From positions 1-64,000 of the forward strand of contig NZ_CCEJ010000012.1 in assembly GCF_000750955.1 (NCBI RefSeq): DNA of 64,000 nucleotides. The letters run 5' to 3'. Source of the DNA: Criblamydia sequanensis CRIB-18. Its GTDB lineage: Bacteria; Chlamydiota; Chlamydiia; Chlamydiales; Criblamydiaceae. The position numbers and the translations under genes are program-made. The notes beneath the pieces were generated by a model. That model made no database searches. It had not been told where the DNA came from and worked only from the letters and a program-made list of their open reading frames with translations. Of the stretch, positions 57,272-64,000 are shown in pieces. Position 1 is the first letter of the stretch. Each line of letters begins with the position of its first letter.

Positions 57272-57642
57272 GCCTGGCTTGCAAATTTTTCTTGAGTTTG
57301 TGTAGCTTGCAGACGATCTAAAAATTGAACTCTGTCTGCTGCCACTCTCAGTTTGCATCGCTTGTCATTGGCATCTTTACCATACCAAACATCAAGCTGC
57401 AATCGGCCTTCAACAAAAACTGTCGAAGAACAATCTAAATATTGAACGCAAGCTTCCGCTTGTTTTCCCCAAACAACGACATCGACAAAACAAACTTCTT
57501 GCTGCTTTTCTCCACCTTGAGTCACAAATTCTCGGTTAAGAGCAACAAATAAATCTGTAACGGCCATGCCATTTGGAGTTTTTCTAAGCTCCGGCTTTCT
57601 TGTAAGCCTTCCGGCAATAAAAACTTTATTGAGTGCCATCAT
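57265..57642 (-). CDS. ssb: Single-stranded DNA-binding protein
   Basis: 125 residues. N-terminal KVFIAGRLTRKPELRKTPNG and VVVWGKQAEACVQYLDCSSTVFVEGRL are the OB-fold signatures of bacterial SSB. The C-terminus is QEKFASQAN and lacks the acidic DDDIPF-type tail that recruits partner proteins, and the chain is short. It may therefore be a second SSB or one that does not bind the usual partners. ATGAGG precedes the ATG; the adjacent ATG one codon later is equally possible. Confidence 0.92.
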   Translation of the reverse strand: MMALNKVFIAGRLTRKPELRKTPNGMAVTDLFVALNREFVTQGGEKQQEVCFVDVVVWGKQAEACVQYLDCSSTVFVEGRLQLDVWYGKDANDKRCKLRVAADRVQFLDRLQATQTQEKFASQAN

Positions 57643-57679
57643 AGCACTTACCTCATCCTTTCGATAAGCTTAAGGTGCC

Positions 57680-57702
57680 GGGATAGCGTTTTTAGCCATC
57701 CC
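57680..57702 (-). promoter_or_regulatory. Hairpin upstream of ssb
   Basis: On the minus strand GGGATGGC and GCTATCCC form an 8-base stem with one G-U pair around the loop TAAAAAC, about 40 bases before the ssb start. It lacks a T run, so it is more likely a leader structure than a terminator. Confidence 0.35.
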
Positions 57703-57918
57703 CTCAACTATAAGATATTGTTCATAGATACTCTATTTCGTCAGAATAAATAAAAAAAATTATTTTACAAGAAAATAAAGAAAATATTTTAAAATATTTT
57801 ATTTACCTTTTGCTTGAATCAAAAGAAAGGTTTAGAAAATGCTATTCCAAATAGCTTTAGAAAGCATTTAAAAATGGTTTCATTGAAAAAAGTTAGTCTA
57901 GTTTTCAATCCGCTTAGG

Positions 57919-59103
57919 TTATGCAGTTATGACTTTTTGCAGATTATCCAAATTTTTCTTTAACGATAGATTTTCTTTTTTTCTCATTATAGCCATGAAA
58001 ATCAAATCGCTTAAAAGATCTGTATAAATTTTTTGAGGATGGCTTTTTTCCCAAAGATAGAAAGAAAGAGATCCCGGTATGGGATTCAATTCATTAAAAT
58101 AAAGTCGATTTTCATTTAAGTCTAACATGAAATCAAATCGCACAAGACCTAAACATCCTAATATTGAGAACCCTTTAATCGCATAATTTTGCACAGATTT
58201 TTTTATAGATTCATCAAGATCTTTCGGATCAATGATTCTTTGCAAACTAGCCATCCCTTGAACGTCGGAATTTTTTCCTCCCCTAAGGTACTTATCCTCA
58301 TAACTTAAAGCCCCATCCGATGAAATGGGTGTTTCAACTACCGATGCAAGGGGGGGGTGCCCTTCTAAGACAGAAACGTTTATTTCCAGGACGGAAGTCA
58401 GACAAGGCTCTATAATAGCTTCATTATCATAAACAAAAACTTGGGCAAGGGATTTCCTTAACTCATTTTCATTTAGAACTTTTGAAATGCCAATACTTGA
58501 ACCTAATTGTGTAGGTTTTATAAAAAGGGGAAAAGACATTTCTTTATTATTAAGAATAGTTTCAATGACATTTTGAAAATTTACAAGGGCCTCTTTTTTC
58601 CTAACTACAGTCCAAGGTAGAGTGGGAATGCCAAAATGTGAAAGGAGAGCCTTGCAATGAGATTTATTCATAGCAAGTGCGCTTGCGGCTATGGGAGAAC
58701 CGGTATAAGGTAAATCGGCAAGCTCAAGCAAACCTTGCATCGCTCCATCTTCACCTTGCTGGCCATGAAAGCAAAGAAGACATGCGTCTATTTCAATTTT
58801 TTGATTTAAATCGATTTTGTTATTTTTACCATAAATGAGTAAGCCTTGAATCTCAGGTTCAGGGAGCAAAGTTACCCGTCTCAAGTTTAAGGTGTCAGGA
58901 TCAAAGGCTTTGTAACTTGCCTTTTTAAACAAAGCATCACCTGTATACCATTTGCCTTGCTGAGTAATATAGACAGGAATGGTTTCAAATTCTAGATGAT
59001 CTACAGCTTGATAGGCTTGCAATGCCGTGACAATTGAAATTTCATGTTCAGCAGAATTACCCCCGAATAGAAGGGCAATTTTTTTTCTTTTTTTGTTAGT
59101 CAT
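57919..59103 (-). CDS. ddl: D-alanine--D-alanine ligase (stand-alone)
   Basis: 394 residues. ATP-grasp ligase pattern: IALLFGGNSAEHEISIV, CFHGQQGEDGAMQGLLEL, LPYTGSP, AMNKSHCKALL, FIKPTQLGSSIGISKV and the C-terminal FNELNPIPGSLSFYLWE. It joins two D-Ala for peptidoglycan. In Chlamydia Ddl is fused to MurC; here it is a free enzyme directly after murF (3-base gap), which supplies its product to MurF. No signal of a MurC domain in this window. Confidence 0.93.
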   Translation of the reverse strand: MTNKKRKKIALLFGGNSAEHEISIVTALQAYQAVDHLEFETIPVYITQQGKWYTGDALFKKASYKAFDPDTLNLRRVTLLPEPEIQGLLIYGKNNKIDLNQKIEIDACLLCFHGQQGEDGAMQGLLELADLPYTGSPIAASALAMNKSHCKALLSHFGIPTLPWTVVRKKEALVNFQNVIETILNNKEMSFPLFIKPTQLGSSIGISKVLNENELRKSLAQVFVYDNEAIIEPCLTSVLEINVSVLEGHPPLASVVETPISSDGALSYEDKYLRGGKNSDVQGMASLQRIIDPKDLDESIKKSVQNYAIKGFSILGCLGLVRFDFMLDLNENRLYFNELNPIPGSLSFYLWEKSHPQKIYTDLLSDLIFMAIMRKKENLSLKKNLDNLQKVITA

Positions 59104-59106
59104 TTT

Positions 59107-60696
59107 CTAAAATGAGCTCTTGCTTTCATAGATGTCTGTTAAATCATTTTCAAGGAGAATCACATCTCCCTCGCGAGCTTCTTTTTTTAAAAAAGCTAAA
59201 GCCTCTTCCCTAAAATCGAAAAAAAGAACCTGTGAAGGGGTCATTTGCGAGGATAAGCCGCGGTTTAAGGCCTCACGATTCACCTTTCCGACAATCAAAG
59301 CGGTATCTAAAAAACGACTGGCCCTTTTGCCGGCTTCTTCGTTCTCATGAGCTTGAAGAGGCCCAAGCTCAATCATTCCGGGCGTCATTAAAAATTTACG
59401 CTGTCCGGGAAGTGCTTCCATCACCTCTAAGGCATCTTTAAATCCCAAGGGATTAGAGTTATAAGCATCTTTGATATAGGTAACCCCTTTGTCTTGTTTG
59501 ATTTCCAGCCGGTTATTCACAGGTTCCATGCAACCAATAGCTGCCATTAAAAAATCAGGGTTTCCCCCAAGTTCTGAACTCATGGCAAAAGAGGCTGCGA
59601 TATTGGAAAGATTGGCTTTGCCAAAAAGGGGGGTTGTGCCTGAATAACACTTCCCTTTCCAAGTAAAGGTAAAAGAAGTTCCTTTTAAAGTATTTTCTTT
59701 GAATTCTATTAGTAAATCAATAGGTCCCAAATGATCCGAATAGCCATAAAATATAATATTTTTATCCCTATGATTTTTGGCAATCTCACGAATCAAGGGT
59801 GAATCCCCATTGCAAACCAAAAGCCCCCCCTTTGGAAGGGCTTCAGCAAGTTCAGCTTTTGCTTTTTGGATGGTTTGCGTAAGTTTAAACCTCTCCAAAT
59901 GCGCCAAACCAATGTTAGTTAAAATCGCAGCTTTAGGCTTTGTGAAACAAGAAAGATTTCTTATTGAACCGATTCCATAAGCTGCCATTTCGATCACAGC
60001 AAATTGATGGTAAGGCTTTAGCTTCTCATTCACTTCAACTGTAATCCCCATAGGAGTATTCACACTTCCTTTTGGAAAAAAAGTAGGACCCACGCAAGTA
60101 TTTAAAAGATGTGCGAGCGCATGTTTTGTTGAAGTTTTGCCATAGCTTCCTGTGATCCCAATCACAAATGGGTCTACCTTTTCAAGCTTTAGGCTTGCTT
60201 GTCTTAAAAACTTATTTTGTCTTCTTTTTTCATCCGGATGAAGAAGGAGCCAAGAGAGAAGTAAAATAAGGGGCTGCATTTGCAAAAAGAAAGCAAAGAA
60301 CACAAGCTCTTTAAAAAAATCCCCTAAAGCATAGGCTGAAAGCGATAAGATAAAAGATAAGCTTAAGCTTACTAAAAATAAACGTTTTGCCCTATTTGTC
60401 ATTTTTAAGGGTATTTTACCAAACACCCTTGGATCCTCTTCTTTAAAAAAAGAGTAGAGGAACCCAAAAGAGAGAAGGAAATAAAGAAAGGTCGGTTCAA
60501 AAAAAAATCTTCCGAGAAAAGCCAGGGCTAAAATCAGGGTCCCTTTCGTATCAAACGCTTTAGCCCACAAAAACCATTTTAAAAATCGCTTTGGCCTATA
60601 ATCTTCTTGCTGAAAGAACCGAAGATAATTCAATATTCTTCTGGAAAGAAAAAGTAAGAAAGAACAAGAAAATAAAATTTGCGAAACAAGCAGCAT
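59107..60696 (-). CDS. murF: MurF-type ligase with an N-terminal membrane domain
   Basis: 529 residues from the ATG at 60694-60696, which has GGGAG six bases upstream; an ATG eight codons earlier lacks a binding site. The first about 160 residues contain several predicted membrane helices, uncommon for MurF. From about 180 follows a Mur ligase: ATP loop GITGSYGKTST, NTPMGITVEVNEKL, LTNIGLAHLERF, and KDAYNSNPLGFKDAL. It adds D-Ala-D-Ala to the UDP-MurNAc-tripeptide. Anchoring would place it at the membrane, near the lipid-linked steps. Tail shared with ddl. Confidence 0.85.
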   Translation of the reverse strand: MLLVSQILFSCSFLLFLSRRILNYLRFFQQEDYRPKRFLKWFLWAKAFDTKGTLILALAFLGRFFFEPTFLYFLLSFGFLYSFFKEEDPRVFGKIPLKMTNRAKRLFLVSLSLSFILSLSAYALGDFFKELVFFAFFLQMQPLILLLSWLLLHPDEKRRQNKFLRQASLKLEKVDPFVIGITGSYGKTSTKHALAHLLNTCVGPTFFPKGSVNTPMGITVEVNEKLKPYHQFAVIEMAAYGIGSIRNLSCFTKPKAAILTNIGLAHLERFKLTQTIQKAKAELAEALPKGGLLVCNGDSPLIREIAKNHRDKNIIFYGYSDHLGPIDLLIEFKENTLKGTSFTFTWKGKCYSGTTPLFGKANLSNIAASFAMSSELGGNPDFLMAAIGCMEPVNNRLEIKQDKGVTYIKDAYNSNPLGFKDALEVMEALPGQRKFLMTPGMIELGPLQAHENEEAGKRASRFLDTALIVGKVNREALNRGLSSQMTPSQVLFFDFREEALAFLKKEAREGDVILLENDLTDIYESKSSF

Positions 60697-60709
60697 CCTT
60701 ACTCCCAAG

Positions 60710-61501
60710 CTAGCGCCCATTTAAAAAATTCAGGATATACTTTGCAATAAGATGGGAGCCAACGCCTTCAAAGGGATTGTGCCCTTTTCTTTCCAACACA
60801 ATAAGCACAGAATCTTTGATCAAATGGTGAATCCTAATTCCCATCTGAAGAGGGGTTTCTCTATCTTCTTCCCCCCATAAAATCAGGGATTTGGCTTGAA
60901 TGTTTGAAAATACCCCTGTCAGGTCTTCTTTAAGCGTTTTTAGAAGAGTGGGCCTCATTTCCTTAGCATTTTTATAATCGCTTGATGCAAATTTTGGAAT
61001 AAACCAAGTTTCATACACTTTTGTCGAAATAGTTTTATCCAAAGTTTTTAGTATTTTTCCAAGCGAGCGAATGCTTAGAAATTTCAAAGCTTCCGGAATC
61101 GTTCTTTTTCGATTGAGTCCTGATGAAGAAACGAAGATTAATTTTTCAGCCTTCTCGGGATAAAGCGTTGCAAATTGAGCAGCTACTTTTCCACCGAAGG
61201 AATGCCCTAAGATTTCAACTTTTTTGATTCTCATTTCTTGAATATAATAGTTAAGACACTTGGCATAATCCAAAGAGCTCCAGGCAATTTTTGGAAAAGG
61301 AGTCTTTCCAAAACCCGGCAAATCAAGACAATGAACTTCTCGATGGCTTTGCAAAAGTTCGGCCAAGGGGTAGAGTTCTTTAGCAGACAATCCCCAACCA
61401 TGAAGTAAAAGAATAACTTTATCTTTGCCCTCGCCGAAAATTTTGCCTGAAAGAGGGATGTAGCTTTCTTTCCCGCATGGAACAGCGTCTTGATCAATCA
61501 C
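60710..61501 (-). CDS. Alpha/beta-hydrolase
   Basis: 263 residues. LLLHGWGLSAKELYPLAE (oxyanion loop), nucleophile elbow GHSFGGK and the C-terminal GHNPFEG with the catalytic His are intact, plus ILWGEEDRETP with the acidic residue. The start is GTG at 61499-61501, preceded by AAGGA eleven bases upstream. It lies just before murF on the same strand. Serine hydrolase of unknown substrate; the context hints at nothing specific. Confidence 0.85.
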   Translation of the reverse strand: MIDQDAVPCGKESYIPLSGKIFGEGKDKVILLLHGWGLSAKELYPLAELLQSHREVHCLDLPGFGKTPFPKIAWSSLDYAKCLNYYIQEMRIKKVEILGHSFGGKVAAQFATLYPEKAEKLIFVSSSGLNRKRTIPEALKFLSIRSLGKILKTLDKTISTKVYETWFIPKFASSDYKNAKEMRPTLLKTLKEDLTGVFSNIQAKSLILWGEEDRETPLQMGIRIHHLIKDSVLIVLERKGHNPFEGVGSHLIAKYILNFLNGR

Positions 61502-61526
61502 CTAAAAAACAGTCCTTAACTTTATG

Positions 61527-61557
61527 AGGATGCGAGCCGATATCCGGCTCGCATCCT
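61527..61557. terminator. 13-base perfect hairpin between the KH-domain gene and the hydrolase
   Basis: AGGATGCGAGCCG (61527-61539) pairs perfectly with CGGCTCGCATCCT (61545-61557) with a five-base loop. It is GC-rich and stable but has no T run in either direction. It separates khpA from the hydrolase-murF-ddl genes on the minus strand and probably lowers read-through or protects an mRNA end. Confidence 0.55.
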
Positions 61558-61616
61558 ACCGGTAGTTTGTTTAAAAAAGAGATGTAAAAAAGTTAAGTTA
61601 AAACACTTATTTAAAA

Positions 61617-61847
61617 CTACTCGACAAGCTCAACACGAACTTTTCTTCCAAGACGCGCACAAACGGTCATCGCAATGGTTCTAAGGGCATTAATAGTTGA
61701 ACCTTTTTTACCAACCACCTTGCCGATGTCTTGTGATCCAACCTTAATTTCTACGACCATTCCCCTATCGCCTTCATAACAATTTACATTGACATTGTCC
61801 GGACTGTCGACCAAATTTTTAACGATATATTCAATAAATTCTTTCAT
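61617..61847 (-). CDS. khpA: KH-domain RNA-binding protein (KhpA/YlqC type)
   Basis: 76 residues, nearly a single KH domain. The GxxG-containing segment DIGKVVGKKGSTINALRTI is intact. KhpA proteins bind RNA, often with KhpB. It is 18 bases after cutA on the same strand. ATG at 61847. Confidence 0.9.
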   Translation of the reverse strand: MKEFIEYIVKNLVDSPDNVNVNCYEGDRGMVVEIKVGSQDIGKVVGKKGSTINALRTIAMTVCARLGRKVRVELVE

Positions 61848-61865
61848 AGCTTATTCCATGCATGA

Positions 61866-62222
61866 TTATTTGGTATTGTTAGGAGCAATTTCATTTTTTT
61901 CTTTCTTTTTTACGCTTTCAAAGGCCCAATCCAGGTATTCTTGATGACCTCCGCTGATTTCGTAATAGATAATCTCAGGAACTTGATAGCTTGTGTTATC
62001 TAAAATCGTTTTTTTGATCGTTTCAAAATGTTCTTTTGTTGTTTTGAAGACGATCTTGCTTTCCTGAACAGTTTCCAATCTATTATTCCATAAAAATACA
62101 GATTCTATCCAAGGAACAATTTGAGCACAGGCAACAAGCCTTTCTTGCACAAGAAAACGTGAGATGCGCCGAGCTTCATCAAGGCTGCCGCTTGTCCAGC
62201 AAATTTCAATTAAATCAGACAT
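61866..62222 (-). CDS. cutA: CutA-type trimeric periplasmic/cytosolic divalent ion tolerance protein
   Basis: 118 residues. SLDEARRISRFLVQERLVAC followed by VPWIESVFLWNNRLE and VPEIIYYEISGGHQEYLDW are the CutA core motifs. The fold is a ferredoxin-like trimer; the first described role was copper tolerance, but the general function is open. The order cutA-ftsQ is the same as in Chlamydia although 1.2 kb of decayed DNA now lies between them. Confidence 0.92.
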   Translation of the reverse strand: MSDLIEICWTSGSLDEARRISRFLVQERLVACAQIVPWIESVFLWNNRLETVQESKIVFKTTKEHFETIKKTILDNTSYQVPEIIYYEISGGHQEYLDWAFESVKKKEKNEIAPNNTK

Positions 62223-62895
62223 ATAGATCCAAAGACACCGATAGGTTGGAAAAACATTTGTTAAAAGATAAAAATGGTTGCTTCCTTGCTAAAAATAAAT
62301 AATAAAAACAAACCTTCTTAATTGAATAGCTTGAATCCGTAGCTATAAAAAAACAAGAAGTCGTAAAAGTTATAATTAACTTTTGTAATAAACGATAGAA
62401 CTCTCAGAATTTCTTAATTTAAAGCTTGATACCTTAAAAATTTTAGAAAATCCGGAATTCAAACACACAAACAGCAAAAAAAAAGCATTTATTCAAAAAA
62501 GTGCCTTATTTAGCTATTTAGGTATAAGTTTCATAGCATAGTTTGGATTCTGAATAAAGGAAAAACTTAAACCCTTGATTTGCGCCTAATCCGTTAGGCT
62601 AAGCGCCGCAAGGTGTCAATAGATTTTTTAGATTTACTTGAAGGCAATGCCGGGCCTTTGCCGAAAGACAAAGATGAAAATAGATAGACTAATTGTCGGA
62701 TGATTGCCTGTGAGCGTAATATCCTTCCAAACAAGGAAGGATGTTAGGCATCAACAGATTATTGCAATTTTTTGTATTTGTGATGAAGTTGTAAATATTT
62801 TGGTCTAAAAGATGATTCGAAAATGAAAAATGACAACTAAGCGAACTGATGACGTTTGCATTAATTTCTGCACCTCATTTCGAGCGTGATTATAA

Positions 62896-62950
62896 AAAAA
62901 CCCCGTCTAATCTCCTTAACATTCAAATTCTTCAATTAGATTGGGGTTTT
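62896..62950 (+). terminator. Imperfect inverted repeat beside the transposase fragment
   Basis: The left arm at 62896-62911 and the right arm at 62935-62950 pair over about 16 bases with a mismatch and a 23-base loop, ending in TTTT. It may be a terminator or the end of an insertion element. Confidence 0.4.
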
Positions 62951-62989
62951 GTATTACCCTCGGGAGTTAGGCTGATATAGAAGGATTGA

Positions 62990-63142
62990 AATTATAGAGT
63001 TCTCGATTTGCCGGAAGGGCTTTCGTTAATAGGAGATAGGGCATATAAAGACTATTCATTAGAAGACGATTTGATAGCAATGATAGGACTTTCATTTGAG
63101 CCGAAAAGAAAACGAAACATGAAAAGCAGATGTCCGGACTAA
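62990..63142 (+). pseudogene. Fragment of a DDE transposase
   Basis: An open stretch of 50 codons between an upstream in-frame TGA and a TAA encodes LDLPEGLSLIGDRAYKDYSL, then EDDLIAMIGLSFEPKRKRNM. The GDRAY-DY motif after LPEG and the following basic (K/R)KxN stretch are those of DDE transposases of the IS4/IS982-like type; the motif contains one catalytic Asp. The parts before and after are absent, so it is a short remnant without start codon. Confidence 0.65.
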
Positions 63143-63417
63143 CGATTAGTCGCCTGAGAATTCATTTTAAAATTGCAACTCGCTATTTTCCTGACTTCCC
63201 AAACTCTCGGGTTTGGCTTAAGTCATGAAAATTAAGCATCTTAACTTTAAAAGGATCCTCAAGCGAGATTAGGAGCAATCAGGGGTTAAAACGGGGAGAT
63301 TGCGGTAGCGAAATCGCACTTATTAAAATTATGAAAATGAGAGCAAGGCTGCCGGGACAGTTTGGCGTCGGGGTTTAATTAGCCTGCAAGCGGGATTTGG
63401 CTTAAGCAAGCCACGGG

Positions 63418-64000
63418 TTAAAGGCCGGACGGTAAATTACCGCCTCCTACTTTTTTAAAAAGAACGAGTTCTTTTTGTCTTAAATCCAAAATGTAAATCG
63501 ATTTTTTATCTCTCTCCCGCATCTGAAGATATTTTTTTAAACTGCCAAGTTTTTCAAAAGCCTCCTTTAAGTCATACACTGGCAATCGTATAAAAAAGAG
63601 TTTTTGGGGATCATTTTTATAGCTGATATTCGTTGTGGCCATTAAAACAATTTCCCTTTTTGCAAAAATGGATTCCTCAATTTTGGAAAAATCGACACTA
63701 GAAAGGTTCAAATCAAATTGCAAAGAGTATTTTTTTATCTCGTTAAACAAGGAAATCGGTTTGAGCTTATCTTCCCCGAAGGTCAAATTTTTACCCCAGA
63801 TGGCTTCATTTTTTAAAAAAAGAGCCTCATTCAGGTAAATCCAAGGCAACTTTTTAGGCGTGTAAAAAGGTGAAAAAGGAAAGAGCTTCCCTTCGGAATC
63901 TAGAGCTGTATTGGATCTATTATAAAGAAAAGCAATAGGCTTACGGATAGTATAATCAATAAGAAGGGCATCCGGAGTTACCCTTTTTATCGAAACTGTT
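63418..64000 (-). CDS. ftsQ: FtsQ/DivIB-type division protein, C-terminal part (cut by window edge)
   Basis: The frame is open from the right edge to the TAA at 63418-63420, about 193 residues. The part after the edge (VSIKRVTPDALLIDYTIRKP, then IAFLYNRS, and LDSEGKLFPF) has the FtsQ-beta pattern: a basic pair before P-x-x-L-x-I, R-K-P-I-A, and D-S-E-G. The following stretch alternates strands as in FtsQ. A TTG at 63847-63849 is not a real start because the frame continues upstream. The N-terminal membrane anchor and POTRA are outside the window. In Chlamydia ftsQ follows cutA too. Confidence 0.75.
   Translation of the reverse strand, partial: TVSIKRVTPDALLIDYTIRKPIAFLYNRSNTALDSEGKLFPFSPFYTPKKLPWIYLNEALFLKNEAIWGKNLTFGEDKLKPISLFNEIKKYSLQFDLNLSSVDFSKIEESIFAKREIVLMATTNISYKNDPQKLFFIRLPVYDLKEAFEKLGSLKKYLQMRERDKKSIYILDLRQKELVLFKKVGGGNLPSGL

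Larger units (their letters stand above)
62223..63417. other. 1.2-kb region of decayed DNA between cutA and ftsQ
   Basis: No intact gene. It holds a transposase fragment, a terminator-like inverted repeat (both listed), and several short hairpins: ATCCTTCC/GGAAGGAT (62721-62728, 62735-62742) and GCCTAA/TTAGGC near 62585. Composition changes to a more GC-rich, patchy sequence after about 62580. The rest matches nothing I recognise and looks like remnants of inserted elements. Confidence 0.6.

Noticed and set aside
62721-62742. ATCCTTCC/GGAAGGAT hairpin as a terminator
   Set aside because: The stem is perfect but there is no T run and no gene on either side that it would end; it is kept only as part of the decayed region.

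Overview
This window looks like a chromosomal segment of a Chlamydia-related bacterium (order Chlamydiales, probably an amoeba-associated lineage such as the Parachlamydiaceae or Criblamydiaceae). Three blocks match gene orders I remember from Chlamydia trachomatis: dciA(DUF721)-gyrB-gyrA-tmk-holB; gmk-omega-like-metG; and miaA-STAS-...-cutA-ftsQ. The rest is low-GC, AT-rich between genes, and has many chlamydia-type hypotheticals, ankyrin proteins and cysteine-rich outer-membrane proteins. I see no rRNA, tRNA or CRISPR array.

Layout. 0-3.5 kb: a cut-off CDS, a large alpha/beta-hydrolase-like protein whose nucleophile elbow carries Cys, and a divergent hypothetical. 3.5-9.1 kb: a tight four-gene DNA-repair cassette (ligase-associated exonuclease, ATP-dependent DNA ligase, Lhr-Core helicase, PdeM-type metallophosphoesterase). 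9.2-16.4 kb: a host-attachment-family protein, a proline-rich protein with a eukaryotic-type RhoGEF (DH) domain, an aldo/keto reductase, a Cys-rich inverse-autotransporter-like barrel, an ankyrin protein and another outer-membrane protein. 16.4-24.8 kb: trxB plus the replication operon dciA-gyrB-gyrA-tmk-holB, with a good promoter at 24823-24851. 25-37.4 kb: a predicted Cys-His-Asp protease, an ankyrin two-gene operon, ispH, several unrecognised proteins, a TraB-like protein, an exported methyltransferase-like protein and surE. 37.4-44.2 kb: lipoprotein, rpmB, metG, omega-like, gmk, yicC and an NlpC/P60 protein. 44.3-54.5 kb: a 1049-aa hypothetical, a strong bidirectional terminator, leuS, rnr-mpg and tandem DUF502 genes. 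54.7-64 kb: FMN reductase, miaA, STAS, ssb, ddl, murF, a hydrolase, a KH-domain protein, cutA, a decayed 1.2-kb region holding a transposase fragment, and the 3' part of ftsQ running off the window.

How the genes fit together: the conserved blocks supply replication and topology, nucleotide supply, translation, isoprenoid and peptidoglycan synthesis, and division. Between them lie genes that look host-directed: DH domain, ankyrin repeats, papain-like protease, Cys-hydrolase and outer-membrane barrels. Effector status is inferred from domain type and lifestyle; no secretion signal was tested.

The strongest candidates for something little described are the RhoGEF-domain protein (9745-12060), the Cys-His-Asp protease (25106-27328), the Cys-elbow hydrolase (175-2139), the TraB-like protein with an unrecognised C-terminal domain (32707-34524), and the presence of an Lhr-Core/ligase cassette in this kind of genome.
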